Assembly: GCA_051893155.1 (NCBI GenBank)
Contig: JBJFGY010000019.1
Location: 1 to 14,971, forward strand
DNA from: UBA6448 sp051893155
GTDB taxonomy: Bacteria > Bacillota_I > Bacilli_A > RF39 > UBA660
Length of the DNA stretch: 14,971 nt
Direction of reading: 5' to 3'
Below are positions 6,335 through 13,225 of the stretch, piece after piece. Position 1 is the stretch's first letter. Each line of letters starts with the position of its first letter. A program made the position numbers and the translations under genes. The notes under the pieces were generated by a model. It worked only from the letters and a program-made list of their open reading frames with translations, was not told the DNA's origin and did no database searches.

Positions 6335-6892
6335 TTAATAATTTTTCTTTTTATAATAATCATATAATTGTTTAAATCTATTAAAGTGAATTATTTCTCT
6401 TTGTCTTAAAAATAATAGAGGTCCTATAATATCTTCATCATTTGTTTCATTAATTAATGCTTCATAAGTAGCTCTTGCTTTTTCTTCGGCAGCCATATCT
6501 TCAGATAAATTTGCAAGTACATCACCAGTTACTGCAAAATAAGCAGCAGTAAAAGGATTACCTGTAGCATCTACTGGGAAAATACCTACTCCATGTTCTG
6601 TATAATAACTTCCTAGTCCTGCTTTTTCAAGTTCCTCTATAGTTGCATTTTTAGTAAGTTGATGGACCATTGTACAAATCATTTCAACATGACCTAGTTC
6701 TTCTGTAGCAATATCATTAAGTAATGCTTTTCCTTTGTCATCTGGCATCGTAAATTTTTGAGAAAAATATCTCATTGCGGCACCTAACTCTCCATTTGGT
6801 CCTCCAAACTGAGTAATTAAATACTTTGCCATTTTTAAATCTTTTTTGGTAATATTTACTGGATAAGCAAGTTTTTTATCATATTTAAACAT
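6335..6892 (-). CDS. cotJC: CotJC, manganese-catalase-like spore coat protein
   Basis: This 185-residue protein of the CotJC/manganese catalase family is expected to form a four-helix bundle with a di-Mn centre that disproportionates peroxide in the inner spore coat. The beginning, MFKYDKKLAYPV, matches the family start. Candidate metal ligands are visible in GGPNGELGAAMRYF (E35), DIATEELGHVEM (E65, H68), DMAAEEKARATYE (about E136) and LRQREIIHF (E and H near 165-168). AGLGxYYTEHG and the full C-terminus are also present. An in-frame GTG at 6907 would add five residues, but the GTGAGG there is better read as the ribosome binding site for ATG 6892. That ATG overlaps the end of the upstream cotJAB gene by 8 bp, so translation is probably coupled. 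Confidence 0.93.
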   Translation of the reverse strand: MFKYDKKLAYPVNITKKDLKMAKYLITQFGGPNGELGAAMRYFSQKFTMPDDKGKALLNDIATEELGHVEMICTMVHQLTKNATIEELEKAGLGSYYTEHGVGIFPVDATGNPFTAAYFAVTGDVLANLSEDMAAEEKARATYEALINETNDEDIIGPLLFLRQREIIHFNRFKQLYDYYKKKNY

Positions 6893-7328
6893 ATTTTGAA
6901 TCCTCACTTTCCCATGGCCATGGACCTAAGACCCACTTATATGAATTATAATTTGCCTCATCAATTGTAAGAGGTCCATATTTTTCTTCATATTCATTTA
7001 CACGTTTTTTTAATTTTTCAGTCCAAGATTTATATTTTTTAAATATTTCTTCATCACTTGGATATAAATCTAAATATAATGCATAATCATTAATAGCAAA
7101 TGAAGCTTCCATAATTTTAAATAGACATTTTTCTTGTTCAGTTTTTAATTTTGGCATAATATAAGTATAATTTTTATAAGGTCTATATTCATTTTCAAAC
7201 ATATTACCTTTTAAAAATCCTTCTTCACTAGTTAATTTTTCATGATATTTTTTACTAAAATCTATTCCTGGAAAATTATAAAGCATTTCATCAAAGCTAC
7301 CAAAATATCCTTCATTATCAAATAACAT
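6885..7328 (-). CDS. CotJA-CotJB fusion, spore coat protein
   Basis: This is a 147-residue protein that appears to join two normally separate coat proteins. The C-terminal ~85 residues match CotJB: LFKIMEASFAINDYALYLDLYPSD, then YEEKYGPLTIDEAN and the terminal W-x-LGPWPWE. The preceding part (EEGFLKGNMFENEYRPYK, residues 35-52) fits the CotJA core, typically G-x-x-x-G-T-x-F-x-E-L-Y-x-PY. About 34 residues of unfamiliar acidic, aromatic sequence precede it. In B. subtilis cotJA, cotJB and cotJC are separate genes made in the mother cell, and CotJA and CotJC associate. The ATG at 7328 follows GAAGGGAGA. On the minus strand CATATTTTA lies about 24 bp upstream of the start and resembles a sigma-K -10 element (CATAnnnTA), but a -35 partner is not convincing. 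Confidence 0.8.
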   Translation of the reverse strand: MLFDNEGYFGSFDEMLYNFPGIDFSKKYHEKLTSEEGFLKGNMFENEYRPYKNYTYIMPKLKTEQEKCLFKIMEASFAINDYALYLDLYPSDEEIFKKYKSWTEKLKKRVNEYEEKYGPLTIDEANYNSYKWVLGPWPWESEDSKYV

Positions 7329-7392
7329 AATTATCTCCCTTCAATAAATAAAATATGTTATTAGGTTTTTGGCTTGTAGTTTGTTTGCCCAT

Positions 7393-7420
7393 AAAAAAAT
7401 TATCCAAAAGGATAAGTTTT
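7393..7420 (-). terminator. Intrinsic terminator of the tyrS-folD-glyA-tmk operon
   Basis: On the minus strand TTATCC-TTTT-GGATAA, extended by A/T pairs across one mismatch, is followed by a run of seven Ts. It begins directly at the tmk stop codon and separates the operon from cotJAB. Confidence 0.8.
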
Positions 7421-8089
7421 TTATTTTTTATAAGCCCTTATTACATCTTGCGAAATATCATCTATTGAGCGAACTACTCCATTTTCAAAACAATTAATTT
7501 GAATATAATTATATATTTGAGAAAGTTCTAAGTATGCTCTTTGAGATTTTTTTAAATATTCTTCATCCATTTCATTTTGATCTAAAGCTTCTACTCTATT
7601 TTCTCTTAATGCTCTGGCGCCTTCCACCGGCATATATAAAAAGATAATTTTATCAGCTCGAGGAAGACCTAAAAGATCAAACTCTAAAGTTTCATTAAAT
7701 TTATAAAGTTTTAGTCTTTTATCTTTATCATCTTCTTTACCAGCTTGATGTGCCATATTAGAATAAACATATCTATCTATAATTACAGTATAACCTTCCT
7801 CTAATTTTTTTTGGATAATTGGAAGATTATAAAGTCTATCCGCAGCATAATATAAAGATGCAACTTTTGGGTCAACATTTGGAGCACCTTCTTCAAAATA
7901 GCCATCGCATATATAACTTTTGCCTAAAAATGGTCCACCTATAATTTTCCCAGTTGGACTGTTGTAATTAGGAAATGAAAAAGAAAAAACCTTTTCACCT
8001 GAATCTTCTAAATATTTGACAAGAAGTTTAGTTTGAGTTTCTTTACCTGAACAATCTGTTCCTTCAATAACAATTAATTTACCTTTCAT
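7421..8089 (-). CDS. tmk: Thymidylate kinase (dTMP kinase)
   Basis: This 222-residue enzyme phosphorylates dTMP to dTDP in the cytoplasm. The P-loop is GTDCSGKETQ (10-19), a variant of the usual GxDGxGKTTQ in which Cys replaces Gly and Glu-Thr replaces Thr-Thr. SFPNY (38-42) is present, and the YYAADR segment (80-85) and DR-Y motif VIIDRYVYSN (102-111) match the nucleotide-binding sites of the family. A Lys/Glu-rich lid follows (ALRENRVEALDQNEMDEEYL). The ATG at 8089 follows AGAAAGG and lies 10 bp after the glyA stop. It is the last gene of the tyrS-folD-glyA-tmk operon, which places it next to folate one-carbon enzymes that supply dTMP synthesis. Confidence 0.93.
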   Translation of the reverse strand: MKGKLIVIEGTDCSGKETQTKLLVKYLEDSGEKVFSFSFPNYNSPTGKIIGGPFLGKSYICDGYFEEGAPNVDPKVASLYYAADRLYNLPIIQKKLEEGYTVIIDRYVYSNMAHQAGKEDDKDKRLKLYKFNETLEFDLLGLPRADKIIFLYMPVEGARALRENRVEALDQNEMDEEYLKKSQRAYLELSQIYNYIQINCFENGVVRSIDDISQDVIRAYKK

Positions 8090-8099
8090 TTTTACCTTT

Positions 8100-9320
8100 C
8101 TAATACCATAATGGGTATTTATCTGTTATTTTTCTAACCTTTATTTTTAAATCATTTAAAATACTTTCATTATCATAATTTTTTAATGCTTTACTTATAA
8201 TTAAACCAACTACCCTAAAATCTTCTTCTTTTAATCCTCTTGAACTCATTGCGGCACTTCCTAGTCTTAAACCACTTGTTACATTTGGCTTTTCGGTATC
8301 ACCTGGAATCATATTTTTATTAACTGTTATATTTATTTTTGCAAGAATATCTTCTGCCATTTTACCAGTTAAACCAATTGATTTAACATTTACTAATACT
8401 AAATGGTTATCAGTTGTACCAGAAACTATATTAAATCCTTCTTCTTTTAAAGTATCACAAAGTGCTTTACAATTTCTAATTACATTTTGAGCATAAACTT
8501 TAAATTCTGGTTGCAATGCTTCATAAAAACACTGACATTTAGCCGCAATAACATGTTCTAAAGGTCCACCTTGAATACCAGGAAAAACCATTTTATTTAC
8601 TTTTTTAATTATTTCTTCATCATTTGTAAGAATTATTCCTCCTCTTGGCCCTCTTAAAGTCTTATGAGTAGTTGATGTTACAACATCTGCATAGGGAAAT
8701 GGGCTAGGATGTTGGCCTGCAGCTACTAAACCAGCAATATGTGCCATATCTACTAAAAGAAAAGCATCTACCTTTTTAGCAATTTCTTTAAAACGGGCAA
8801 AATCTATTACTCTTGAATAAGCTGAAGCACCTGCAATAATTAATTTTGGTTTTTCTTTTAAAGCAATTTCTTTGATTTTATCATAATTAAGCATTTCAGT
8901 ATTTTCATCTAAATAATAATGAACTACTTCATAATCCATACCAGAAAATGATACTTTAGCTCCATGTGTTAAATGACCTCCATTATTTAAATCCATGCTA
9001 AGTATTTTATCATGAGGCTTAAGTAGTGCTTTAAGTACTGCCATATTTGCACTTGACCCAGAGTGTGGTTGAACATTAGCATATTTACAAGAAAATAATT
9101 CACACACGTATTTTATTGCTAAATTTTCAATAACATCTACATTTTCACATCCACCATAATATCTTTTACCTGGATATCCTTCGGCATATTTATTTGTAAG
9201 AATACTTCCTTGTAATTTTAATATATCGTTTGATACATAATTTTCAGAAGCAATTAGTTCAATACTATCATTTTGTCTAATTTTTTCTTTTTCTAAAGCT
9301 TTAACAATTTTATTATCCAT
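8100..9320 (-). CDS. glyA: Serine hydroxymethyltransferase
   Basis: This is a 406-residue PLP enzyme that interconverts serine plus tetrahydrofolate with glycine plus 5,10-methylene-THF. The PLP-binding lysine is in TSTTHKTLRGPRGG (K220). NDSIELIASENYVS (17-30), TNKYAEGYPGKRYYGGCE, NVQPHSGSSAN, LTHGAKVSFSG and LLVDMAHIAGLVAAG (188-202) are all intact, as is the C-terminal TSGLRLGSAAMSSRG. Length is close to the usual 410-420. The frame extends ten codons further upstream, but the strong AGGAGG and the family alignment put the start at ATG 9320, one base after the folD stop. The ribosome binding site therefore lies inside the folD 3' end. The product feeds one-carbon units to FolD and to dTMP and purine synthesis. 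Confidence 0.97.
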   Translation of the reverse strand: MDNKIVKALEKEKIRQNDSIELIASENYVSNDILKLQGSILTNKYAEGYPGKRYYGGCENVDVIENLAIKYVCELFSCKYANVQPHSGSSANMAVLKALLKPHDKILSMDLNNGGHLTHGAKVSFSGMDYEVVHYYLDENTEMLNYDKIKEIALKEKPKLIIAGASAYSRVIDFARFKEIAKKVDAFLLVDMAHIAGLVAAGQHPSPFPYADVVTSTTHKTLRGPRGGIILTNDEEIIKKVNKMVFPGIQGGPLEHVIAAKCQCFYEALQPEFKVYAQNVIRNCKALCDTLKEEGFNIVSGTTDNHLVLVNVKSIGLTGKMAEDILAKINITVNKNMIPGDTEKPNVTSGLRLGSAAMSSRGLKEEDFRVVGLIISKALKNYDNESILNDLKIKVRKITDKYPLWY

Positions 9321-9321
9321 T

Positions 9322-10155
9322 TTATTCCTCCTTTTGCATATAATAAGCATCTATTAAATTTTCGATTATCATAGCTATTGTCATAGGACCAACCCCACCA
9401 GGGTTTGGTGTAATATATTTGCAAACCTTACTTACATTTTCAAAATCAACGTCACCTATTATCTTACCATCAACAACACTTATTCCAACATCTACTATAA
9501 TGCTACTTTTTTTTACCATATCATAAGTAATTAAATTAGGCTTTCCAACTGCACTAATAATAATATCTGCACTTTTTGTATATTTTTTGATATTTTTAGT
9601 GTATGAATGACAAATACTAACCGTAGCATTATTATTTAAAAGTTCAAAAATAAGGGGTTTTCCAACTATATCTCCTCTTCCAATAATACATACATTTTTA
9701 CCATTTAAATCTATATTATAATATTTAAGTAATTTAATAATTCCTTTTGATGTACAGGGAAAAAGACCATTTTTATTATGAATTAAATTAAATAAATTAT
9801 CTTTTGTAAAACCATCTATATCTTTACAAGGTAAAATATTACTTACACATTTGGTAAAATTAATATGTTTGGGAACTGGACTTTGAAGTATTATTCCTGT
9901 AATACTATTATCATTATTAAGTTTATTAATAAGATTAATTATTTTTTCTTCGGTAGTATTTTCCTCAAGTTCAAAAGTTTGCACATTTATTCCCACTAAA
10001 GAGCAATATTTAACTTTATTTTTTATATAAACTTTACTTGGTTTATCATTACCTACTCGAATAATAGCAAGGGTAATATTTATTTTTTCTAATTCTATTT
10101 TTTCTTTATAAAAAGAAAGTAATGTATCTCTTAATTTTTTTCCATCTAAAATCAT
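9322..10155 (-). CDS. folD: Bifunctional methylene-THF dehydrogenase/cyclohydrolase
   Basis: This 277-residue FolD converts 5,10-methylene-THF to 10-formyl-THF using NADP. Family motifs are visible: KVYIKNK with the catalytic Y43 and K47, ILQSPVPKH (89-97, the QxPLP loop with Ser in place of Leu), CKDIDGFT (110-117), the nucleotide-binding turn IIGRGDIVGKP (158-167, where the common GRSxIVG Ser is Gly), and NPGGVGPMT (251-259). The frame opens at a GTG (10161), but GAGAGGTG is correctly placed for ATG 10155, which aligns with the family start. It begins 9 bp after the tyrS stop and ends one base before glyA, so the genes are tightly coupled. The codon phase continues from tyrS through its TGA into folD. 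Confidence 0.95.
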   Translation of the reverse strand: MILDGKKLRDTLLSFYKEKIELEKINITLAIIRVGNDKPSKVYIKNKVKYCSLVGINVQTFELEENTTEEKIINLINKLNNDNSITGIILQSPVPKHINFTKCVSNILPCKDIDGFTKDNLFNLIHNKNGLFPCTSKGIIKLLKYYNIDLNGKNVCIIGRGDIVGKPLIFELLNNNATVSICHSYTKNIKKYTKSADIIISAVGKPNLITYDMVKKSSIIVDVGISVVDGKIIGDVDFENVSKVCKYITPNPGGVGPMTIAMIIENLIDAYYMQKEE

Positions 10156-10164
10156 AAACACCTC

Positions 10165-11388
10165 TCATTTGGTAAGTAAATAATAATTCTTTTTACCTTT
10201 TTTAAGTAATAATACTTTATTATCTATAAAATCACTATCATCAATAGTTTTTTCTAAAGAATTAACTTTTTCTTCATTTATTTTAATTGCCCCAGCATTA
10301 ATCATTTCTCTAGCTTCTCTTTTTGATGAGCATATATTATTATCTACTAAAACATTTAATAATAATTTATCATTATTAATTTTAAATGTAGGTACATCTT
10401 TAAATTCACTTAATAAAAAATCTGATGTTAAAAAGCTAATATCACCATTAAACAAAGCATTTGCTTGCTTTTCTGCTTCAATAAAAGCTTCTTTTCCATG
10501 AATAAAAGTAATAACTTCTTTAGCAAGGGTTTTATGAGCAAGCCTATTTTCAGGATGATGCAAATGCTCTTTTTCTATTTTTTCAATTTCATCTTTTGAA
10601 AGAAAAGTAAATTTTTTCAAATAATCTATTACCATAGAGTCTTCTACATTGATAAAAAATTGATACATTTCATATGGCGTAGTTTTATTTTTATCAAGCC
10701 ATATAGCCTTTCCTTCAGTTTTACCAAATTTTGTTCCATCACTTTTAGTAATAAGTGGCATAGTAAAACCATATACCTCTTTATTATCTTTTTTTCTAAT
10801 AAGCTCAATTCCCGCAGTAATATTTCCCCATTGATCTTGACCTGCTACTTGAAGGGTAACATTTTTTGTTTTCATTAAATGTTCAAAATCCATAGCTTGC
10901 ATAATCATATAAGAAAATTCTGTAAATGTAATTCCACTATCAAGTCTTCTTCGAATAATATCTTTATCAAGCATATAACTAATGCTAAAATATTTACCAT
11001 AATCGCGTAAAAAATCAATAAAGTTAATATCTTTTAGCCAATCATAATTATTTACTACTTCAAAGCCAAAAATATCTTTTGCTTGTTTAGTAAGTGCTTC
11101 AACATTTTTTTCTACTTCTTCATAAGAAATCATTTTTCTTTCAGCATTAGGTTTTGGATCACCAATAAGACCTGTTCCCCCACCAATTAATAAAATTGGA
11201 TTATGTCCAGCTTTTTTAAGTCTTGTAGCAATTAAAAAAGATGAAAAATGACCAATATGCATACTATCACCAGTTGGATCAGTACCAATATAAAAAGTAA
11301 GACCTCCTTTATTTAACTTTTCTTTTAAATCTGGGGATGATATATCCTTAATAAGCTCCCTATAAACTAAATCATCATAAATATTCAT
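10165..11388 (-). CDS. tyrS: Tyrosyl-tRNA synthetase
   Basis: This 407-residue class I synthetase charges tRNA-Tyr. The N-terminal Rossmann domain begins TFYIGTDPTGDSMHIGH, with the HIGH signature at 44-47. Tyrosine-binding residues are in the SYMIMQAMDF segment (159-168) and QVAGQDQWGN (180-189). The KMSKS loop is KFGKT (220-224), a variant of the KFGKS seen in many bacterial TyrRS. A C-terminal S4-like RNA-binding domain occupies about 340-405 (LLNVLVDNNICSSKREAREM, INAGAIKINEE). AAGGAGGAAA precedes the ATG at 11388. The gene follows a T-box leader and leads the operon to tmk. It ends in TGA, whereas other genes here end in TAA or TAG. Confidence 0.97.
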   Translation of the reverse strand: MNIYDDLVYRELIKDISSPDLKEKLNKGGLTFYIGTDPTGDSMHIGHFSSFLIATRLKKAGHNPILLIGGGTGLIGDPKPNAERKMISYEEVEKNVEALTKQAKDIFGFEVVNNYDWLKDINFIDFLRDYGKYFSISYMLDKDIIRRRLDSGITFTEFSYMIMQAMDFEHLMKTKNVTLQVAGQDQWGNITAGIELIRKKDNKEVYGFTMPLITKSDGTKFGKTEGKAIWLDKNKTTPYEMYQFFINVEDSMVIDYLKKFTFLSKDEIEKIEKEHLHHPENRLAHKTLAKEVITFIHGKEAFIEAEKQANALFNGDISFLTSDFLLSEFKDVPTFKINNDKLLLNVLVDNNICSSKREAREMINAGAIKINEEKVNSLEKTIDDSDFIDNKVLLLKKGKKNYYLLTK

Positions 11389-11404
11389 ATTTTCCTCCTT
11401 ATAT

Positions 11405-11545
11405 AAATAAAAACTCCATAAAATATAGGGACCAATAATGGCGGTACCACCCTATTTTATGAAGTTATTCATACACTTTTTTATGTTAACGCCATAATAC
11501 GATTTGACTAGGAAAGTTGTAAATTTTCTTCAACCATCAACAAAT
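11405..11545 (-). promoter_or_regulatory. Compact T-box leader (tRNA-Tyr responsive) before tyrS
   Basis: The minus strand carries the T-box signature AGGGTGGTACCGCC (11440-11453), whose UGGU bulge would pair with the tRNA end ACCA (discriminator A, as in tRNA-Tyr). It overlaps a terminator: 11450-11464 pairs with 11414-11430, followed by T-rich sequence (11405-11413). Uncharged tRNA should favour the antiterminator. A UAC triplet (11519-11521), followed by A, is the likely Tyr specifier in a short upstream hairpin. The leader is only about 150 nt, so stem I seems reduced compared with canonical T-boxes. A six-base complement (ATGGCG upstream, CGCCAT at the T-box) offers an extra pairing. Confidence 0.85.
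11414..11464 (-). terminator. Conditional terminator of the T-box leader
   Basis: The stem is CTTCATAAAATAGGG paired with CCCTATATTTTATGGAG (minus strand), with the T-box sequence in its 5' arm and loop, followed by TTTTTATTT. It would stop transcription before tyrS when tRNA-Tyr is charged. Confidence 0.8.
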
Positions 11546-11547
11546 TT

Positions 11548-11576
11548 ATTATATCAAAATAATATTTCTTATTCAA
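11548..11576 (-). promoter_or_regulatory. Promoter of the T-box-tyrS operon
   Basis: TTGAAT (11571-11576) and TATAAT (11548-11553) on the minus strand are 17 bases apart. The start point would fall near 11541, just at the base of the leader's first hairpin. Confidence 0.75.
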
Positions 11577-11595
11577 TAAATAATAACCAATTTAT

Positions 11596-12312
11596 TTATA
11601 ATATTAATTTATTTATAGATTTTTCTTCTTTAATAATTTTATTAATATTTTTTATTAAGTTTTCATCAAGATAACTAAAATACATTTCTATTTTTAAATT
11701 ACTTTCTTTGATATTTTCTAAATAAATATTACCCATATCATAAAATTTTACTTCATAATCTAAATAATCTTTTATATTTTCTTTTATAATTGGATAATGA
11801 GTACAACCTAAAACAATATTATTTATATGTTTTTCTTTGATAAAACTTAAATATTCTTTTAATATCTCATCTATATTACCAATATTTTTTTCAATATATG
11901 GCACTATTTTAGGACAAGCTATTTCTATAATATTATTAATATTATTTTTAAATATATGACTATTAATAGTATTTTGAGTAGCTAAAACTGCAATATTACT
12001 TGGATTATCATTTTTTAATAAATCTATTATATTATAAACAATGTTAATCATTTTAATATTAGTTTTTTCTTGTAACTGCTCATATATATTGGATGATACT
12101 GTACCACAAGCAATAATAATTAAATCAACTTCTTCTTTTTCAAAAAATCTTATTATCTTTTCAGTTAATTGTAGAAGTTCTTTTTTACTTTTTTCACCAT
12201 AAGGAATATTTAAAGTATCACCAAAATAAATATAATGAGCATTATATTTTGATATTAAACTTTTTAAAATAGTAAGGCCTCCAATGCCTGAATCAAAAAC
12301 ACCTATTTTCAT
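11596..12312 (-). CDS. murI: Glutamate racemase
   Basis: This 238-residue enzyme makes D-glutamate for peptidoglycan by two-cysteine, cofactor-free epimerisation. The start MKIGVFDSGIGGLT carries D7 and S8. YFGDTLNIPYG (29-39) is conserved. The first catalytic cysteine is in IIACGTVSSN (C69), and the second in VLGCTHYP (C170, with H172). The first motif has Gly where many family members have Asn (ACNTAS). It is shorter than the usual 260-270 residues, mostly at the C-terminus. The ATG at 12312 lacks a Shine-Dalgarno sequence and comes only 19 bp after the efp stop, directly behind the T run of a terminator-like hairpin, so expression is probably low or reinitiation-dependent. It ends about 20 bp before the tyrS promoter. 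Confidence 0.92.
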   Translation of the reverse strand: MKIGVFDSGIGGLTILKSLISKYNAHYIYFGDTLNIPYGEKSKKELLQLTEKIIRFFEKEEVDLIIIACGTVSSNIYEQLQEKTNIKMINIVYNIIDLLKNDNPSNIAVLATQNTINSHIFKNNINNIIEIACPKIVPYIEKNIGNIDEILKEYLSFIKEKHINNIVLGCTHYPIIKENIKDYLDYEVKFYDMGNIYLENIKESNLKIEMYFSYLDENLIKNINKIIKEEKSINKLIL

Positions 12313-12318
12313 TTTATT

Positions 12319-12341
12319 TTAAAAAAGAGCTTTAAGCTCTT
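12319..12341 (-). terminator. Terminator-like hairpin with the efp stop codon as its loop
   Basis: On the minus strand AAGAGCT-TAA-AGCTCTT, with perfect 7-bp arms (12335-12341 and 12325-12331), is followed by TTTTTT. The TAA loop is the efp stop codon. It lies between efp and murI and may reduce read-through into murI. Its short stem and three-base loop make it a weak or partial terminator. Confidence 0.6.
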
Positions 12342-12892
12342 CCTGAATATTTTCCATCTTTAGTAGATACTATAATTTTTTCACCTTGGTTTATAAATAA
12401 AGGTACTTTTACTACATAACCAGTTTCAATCTTAGCATCTTTATTAGCATTATTTGTTGTATTACCTTTAACTGCAGGTTCAGTTTCAATAACTTCATAT
12501 TCTACTTTTTCAGGTAAAGTAATACCAATTATCTCACCTTCATAAATATCTAGATTAAGTGTAAGACCTTCTTTAATAAATTTAATATTATCTCCTAAAA
12601 CTTTTGATGGAACTTCAATTTGTTCATAAGTTTCATTATTCATAAATGTATAAGTATCACCATTATTATATAAATATTGAACTTCATTTTTATCTATATG
12701 AGCTTTTTGGATTTTAATATTAGTATTATAAGTATCTTCAGTAGTAGATCCTGTTCTTAAATTTTTAAGTTTAATTCTTACAAAAGCAGGGCCTTTACCT
12801 GGCTTAACATGTTGAAATTCTTGAATAGTACATAAATTACCATCCATAATAATAGTCATACCATTTTTAATATCATTAATATTAATATTCAT
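12332..12892 (-). CDS. efp: Translation elongation factor P
   Basis: This is a 186-residue EF-P, which binds the ribosome between the P and E sites and relieves stalling at polyproline. Domain I carries HVKPGKGPAFVRIKLKNLRTG, with the tip lysine K33, the position modified in many bacteria. The pattern PGKGPAF is of the Bacillus type. Domains II and III are complete (IEVPSKVLGDNIKFI, LPEKVEYEVIETEPAVKG, ETGYVVKVPLFINQGEKI, ending DGKYSGRA). The ATG at 12892 uses an AAGGAGTG site that begins within the rpmG stop region 13 bp upstream. It sits in the rpmG-efp-murI operon. Confidence 0.97.
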   Translation of the reverse strand: MNININDIKNGMTIIMDGNLCTIQEFQHVKPGKGPAFVRIKLKNLRTGSTTEDTYNTNIKIQKAHIDKNEVQYLYNNGDTYTFMNNETYEQIEVPSKVLGDNIKFIKEGLTLNLDIYEGEIIGITLPEKVEYEVIETEPAVKGNTTNNANKDAKIETGYVVKVPLFINQGEKIIVSTKDGKYSGRA

Positions 12893-12905
12893 ATTTTTTC
12901 ACTCC

Positions 12906-13070
12906 TTATTTTTTTTCTTTTGCTACAACATGTTTATGACAAGCTGAACAATATCTTTTAAGTTCTAATCTATCAGGATTATTTTTTTTGTTTTTACTAA
13001 CAGGACGTAATTCTTTTCCACAATTAGTACATTTAATAGTTACTTCTTTTCTATTTTCATTTTTAGCCAT
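12906..13070 (-). CDS. rpmG: 50S ribosomal protein L33, zinc-ribbon form
   Basis: This is a 54-residue protein. It has two cysteine pairs, KCTNCGK (C14, C17) and RYCSACHK (C41, C44), making the zinc-binding (C+) form. Between them is the L33 signature KNKKNNPDRLELKRY. The N-terminus (MAKNENRKEVTI) is a little longer than usual, giving 54 rather than 49-50 residues. The ATG at 13070 follows GGAGGGATAATA. It is the first gene behind its own promoter, with efp 13 bp downstream. A PBP gene followed by rpmG is an arrangement I recall from other Bacilli. Confidence 0.92.
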   Translation of the reverse strand: MAKNENRKEVTIKCTNCGKELRPVSKNKKNNPDRLELKRYCSACHKHVVAKEKK

Positions 13071-13101
13071 TATTATCCCTCCTTTTTCTCAAGACTATAT
13101 T

Positions 13102-13131
13102 ATTATACCAATATAACTAGTCTTTTTTCAA
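13102..13131 (-). promoter_or_regulatory. Promoter of the rpmG-efp-murI operon
   Basis: TTGAAA (13126-13131) and TATAAT (13102-13107) on the minus strand are 18 bases apart, about 30 bp upstream of the rpmG start. The rest of the 155-bp gap up to the PBP stop shows no further gene or clear terminator. Confidence 0.7.
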
Positions 13132-13225
13132 GGTTTTTAAGTAAATAGTTTAAGAAAAGTATTATTTTTGAATTAATATTAGTCAATTATCTTGTATGTT
13201 TTCTTGTATGCATTATATTGAATTT

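Noticed and set aside
10660..10878. Plus-strand open frame inside tyrS
   Set aside because: It is antisense to the conserved synthetase core, and its composition is that of a reversed AT-rich gene with no start signal.
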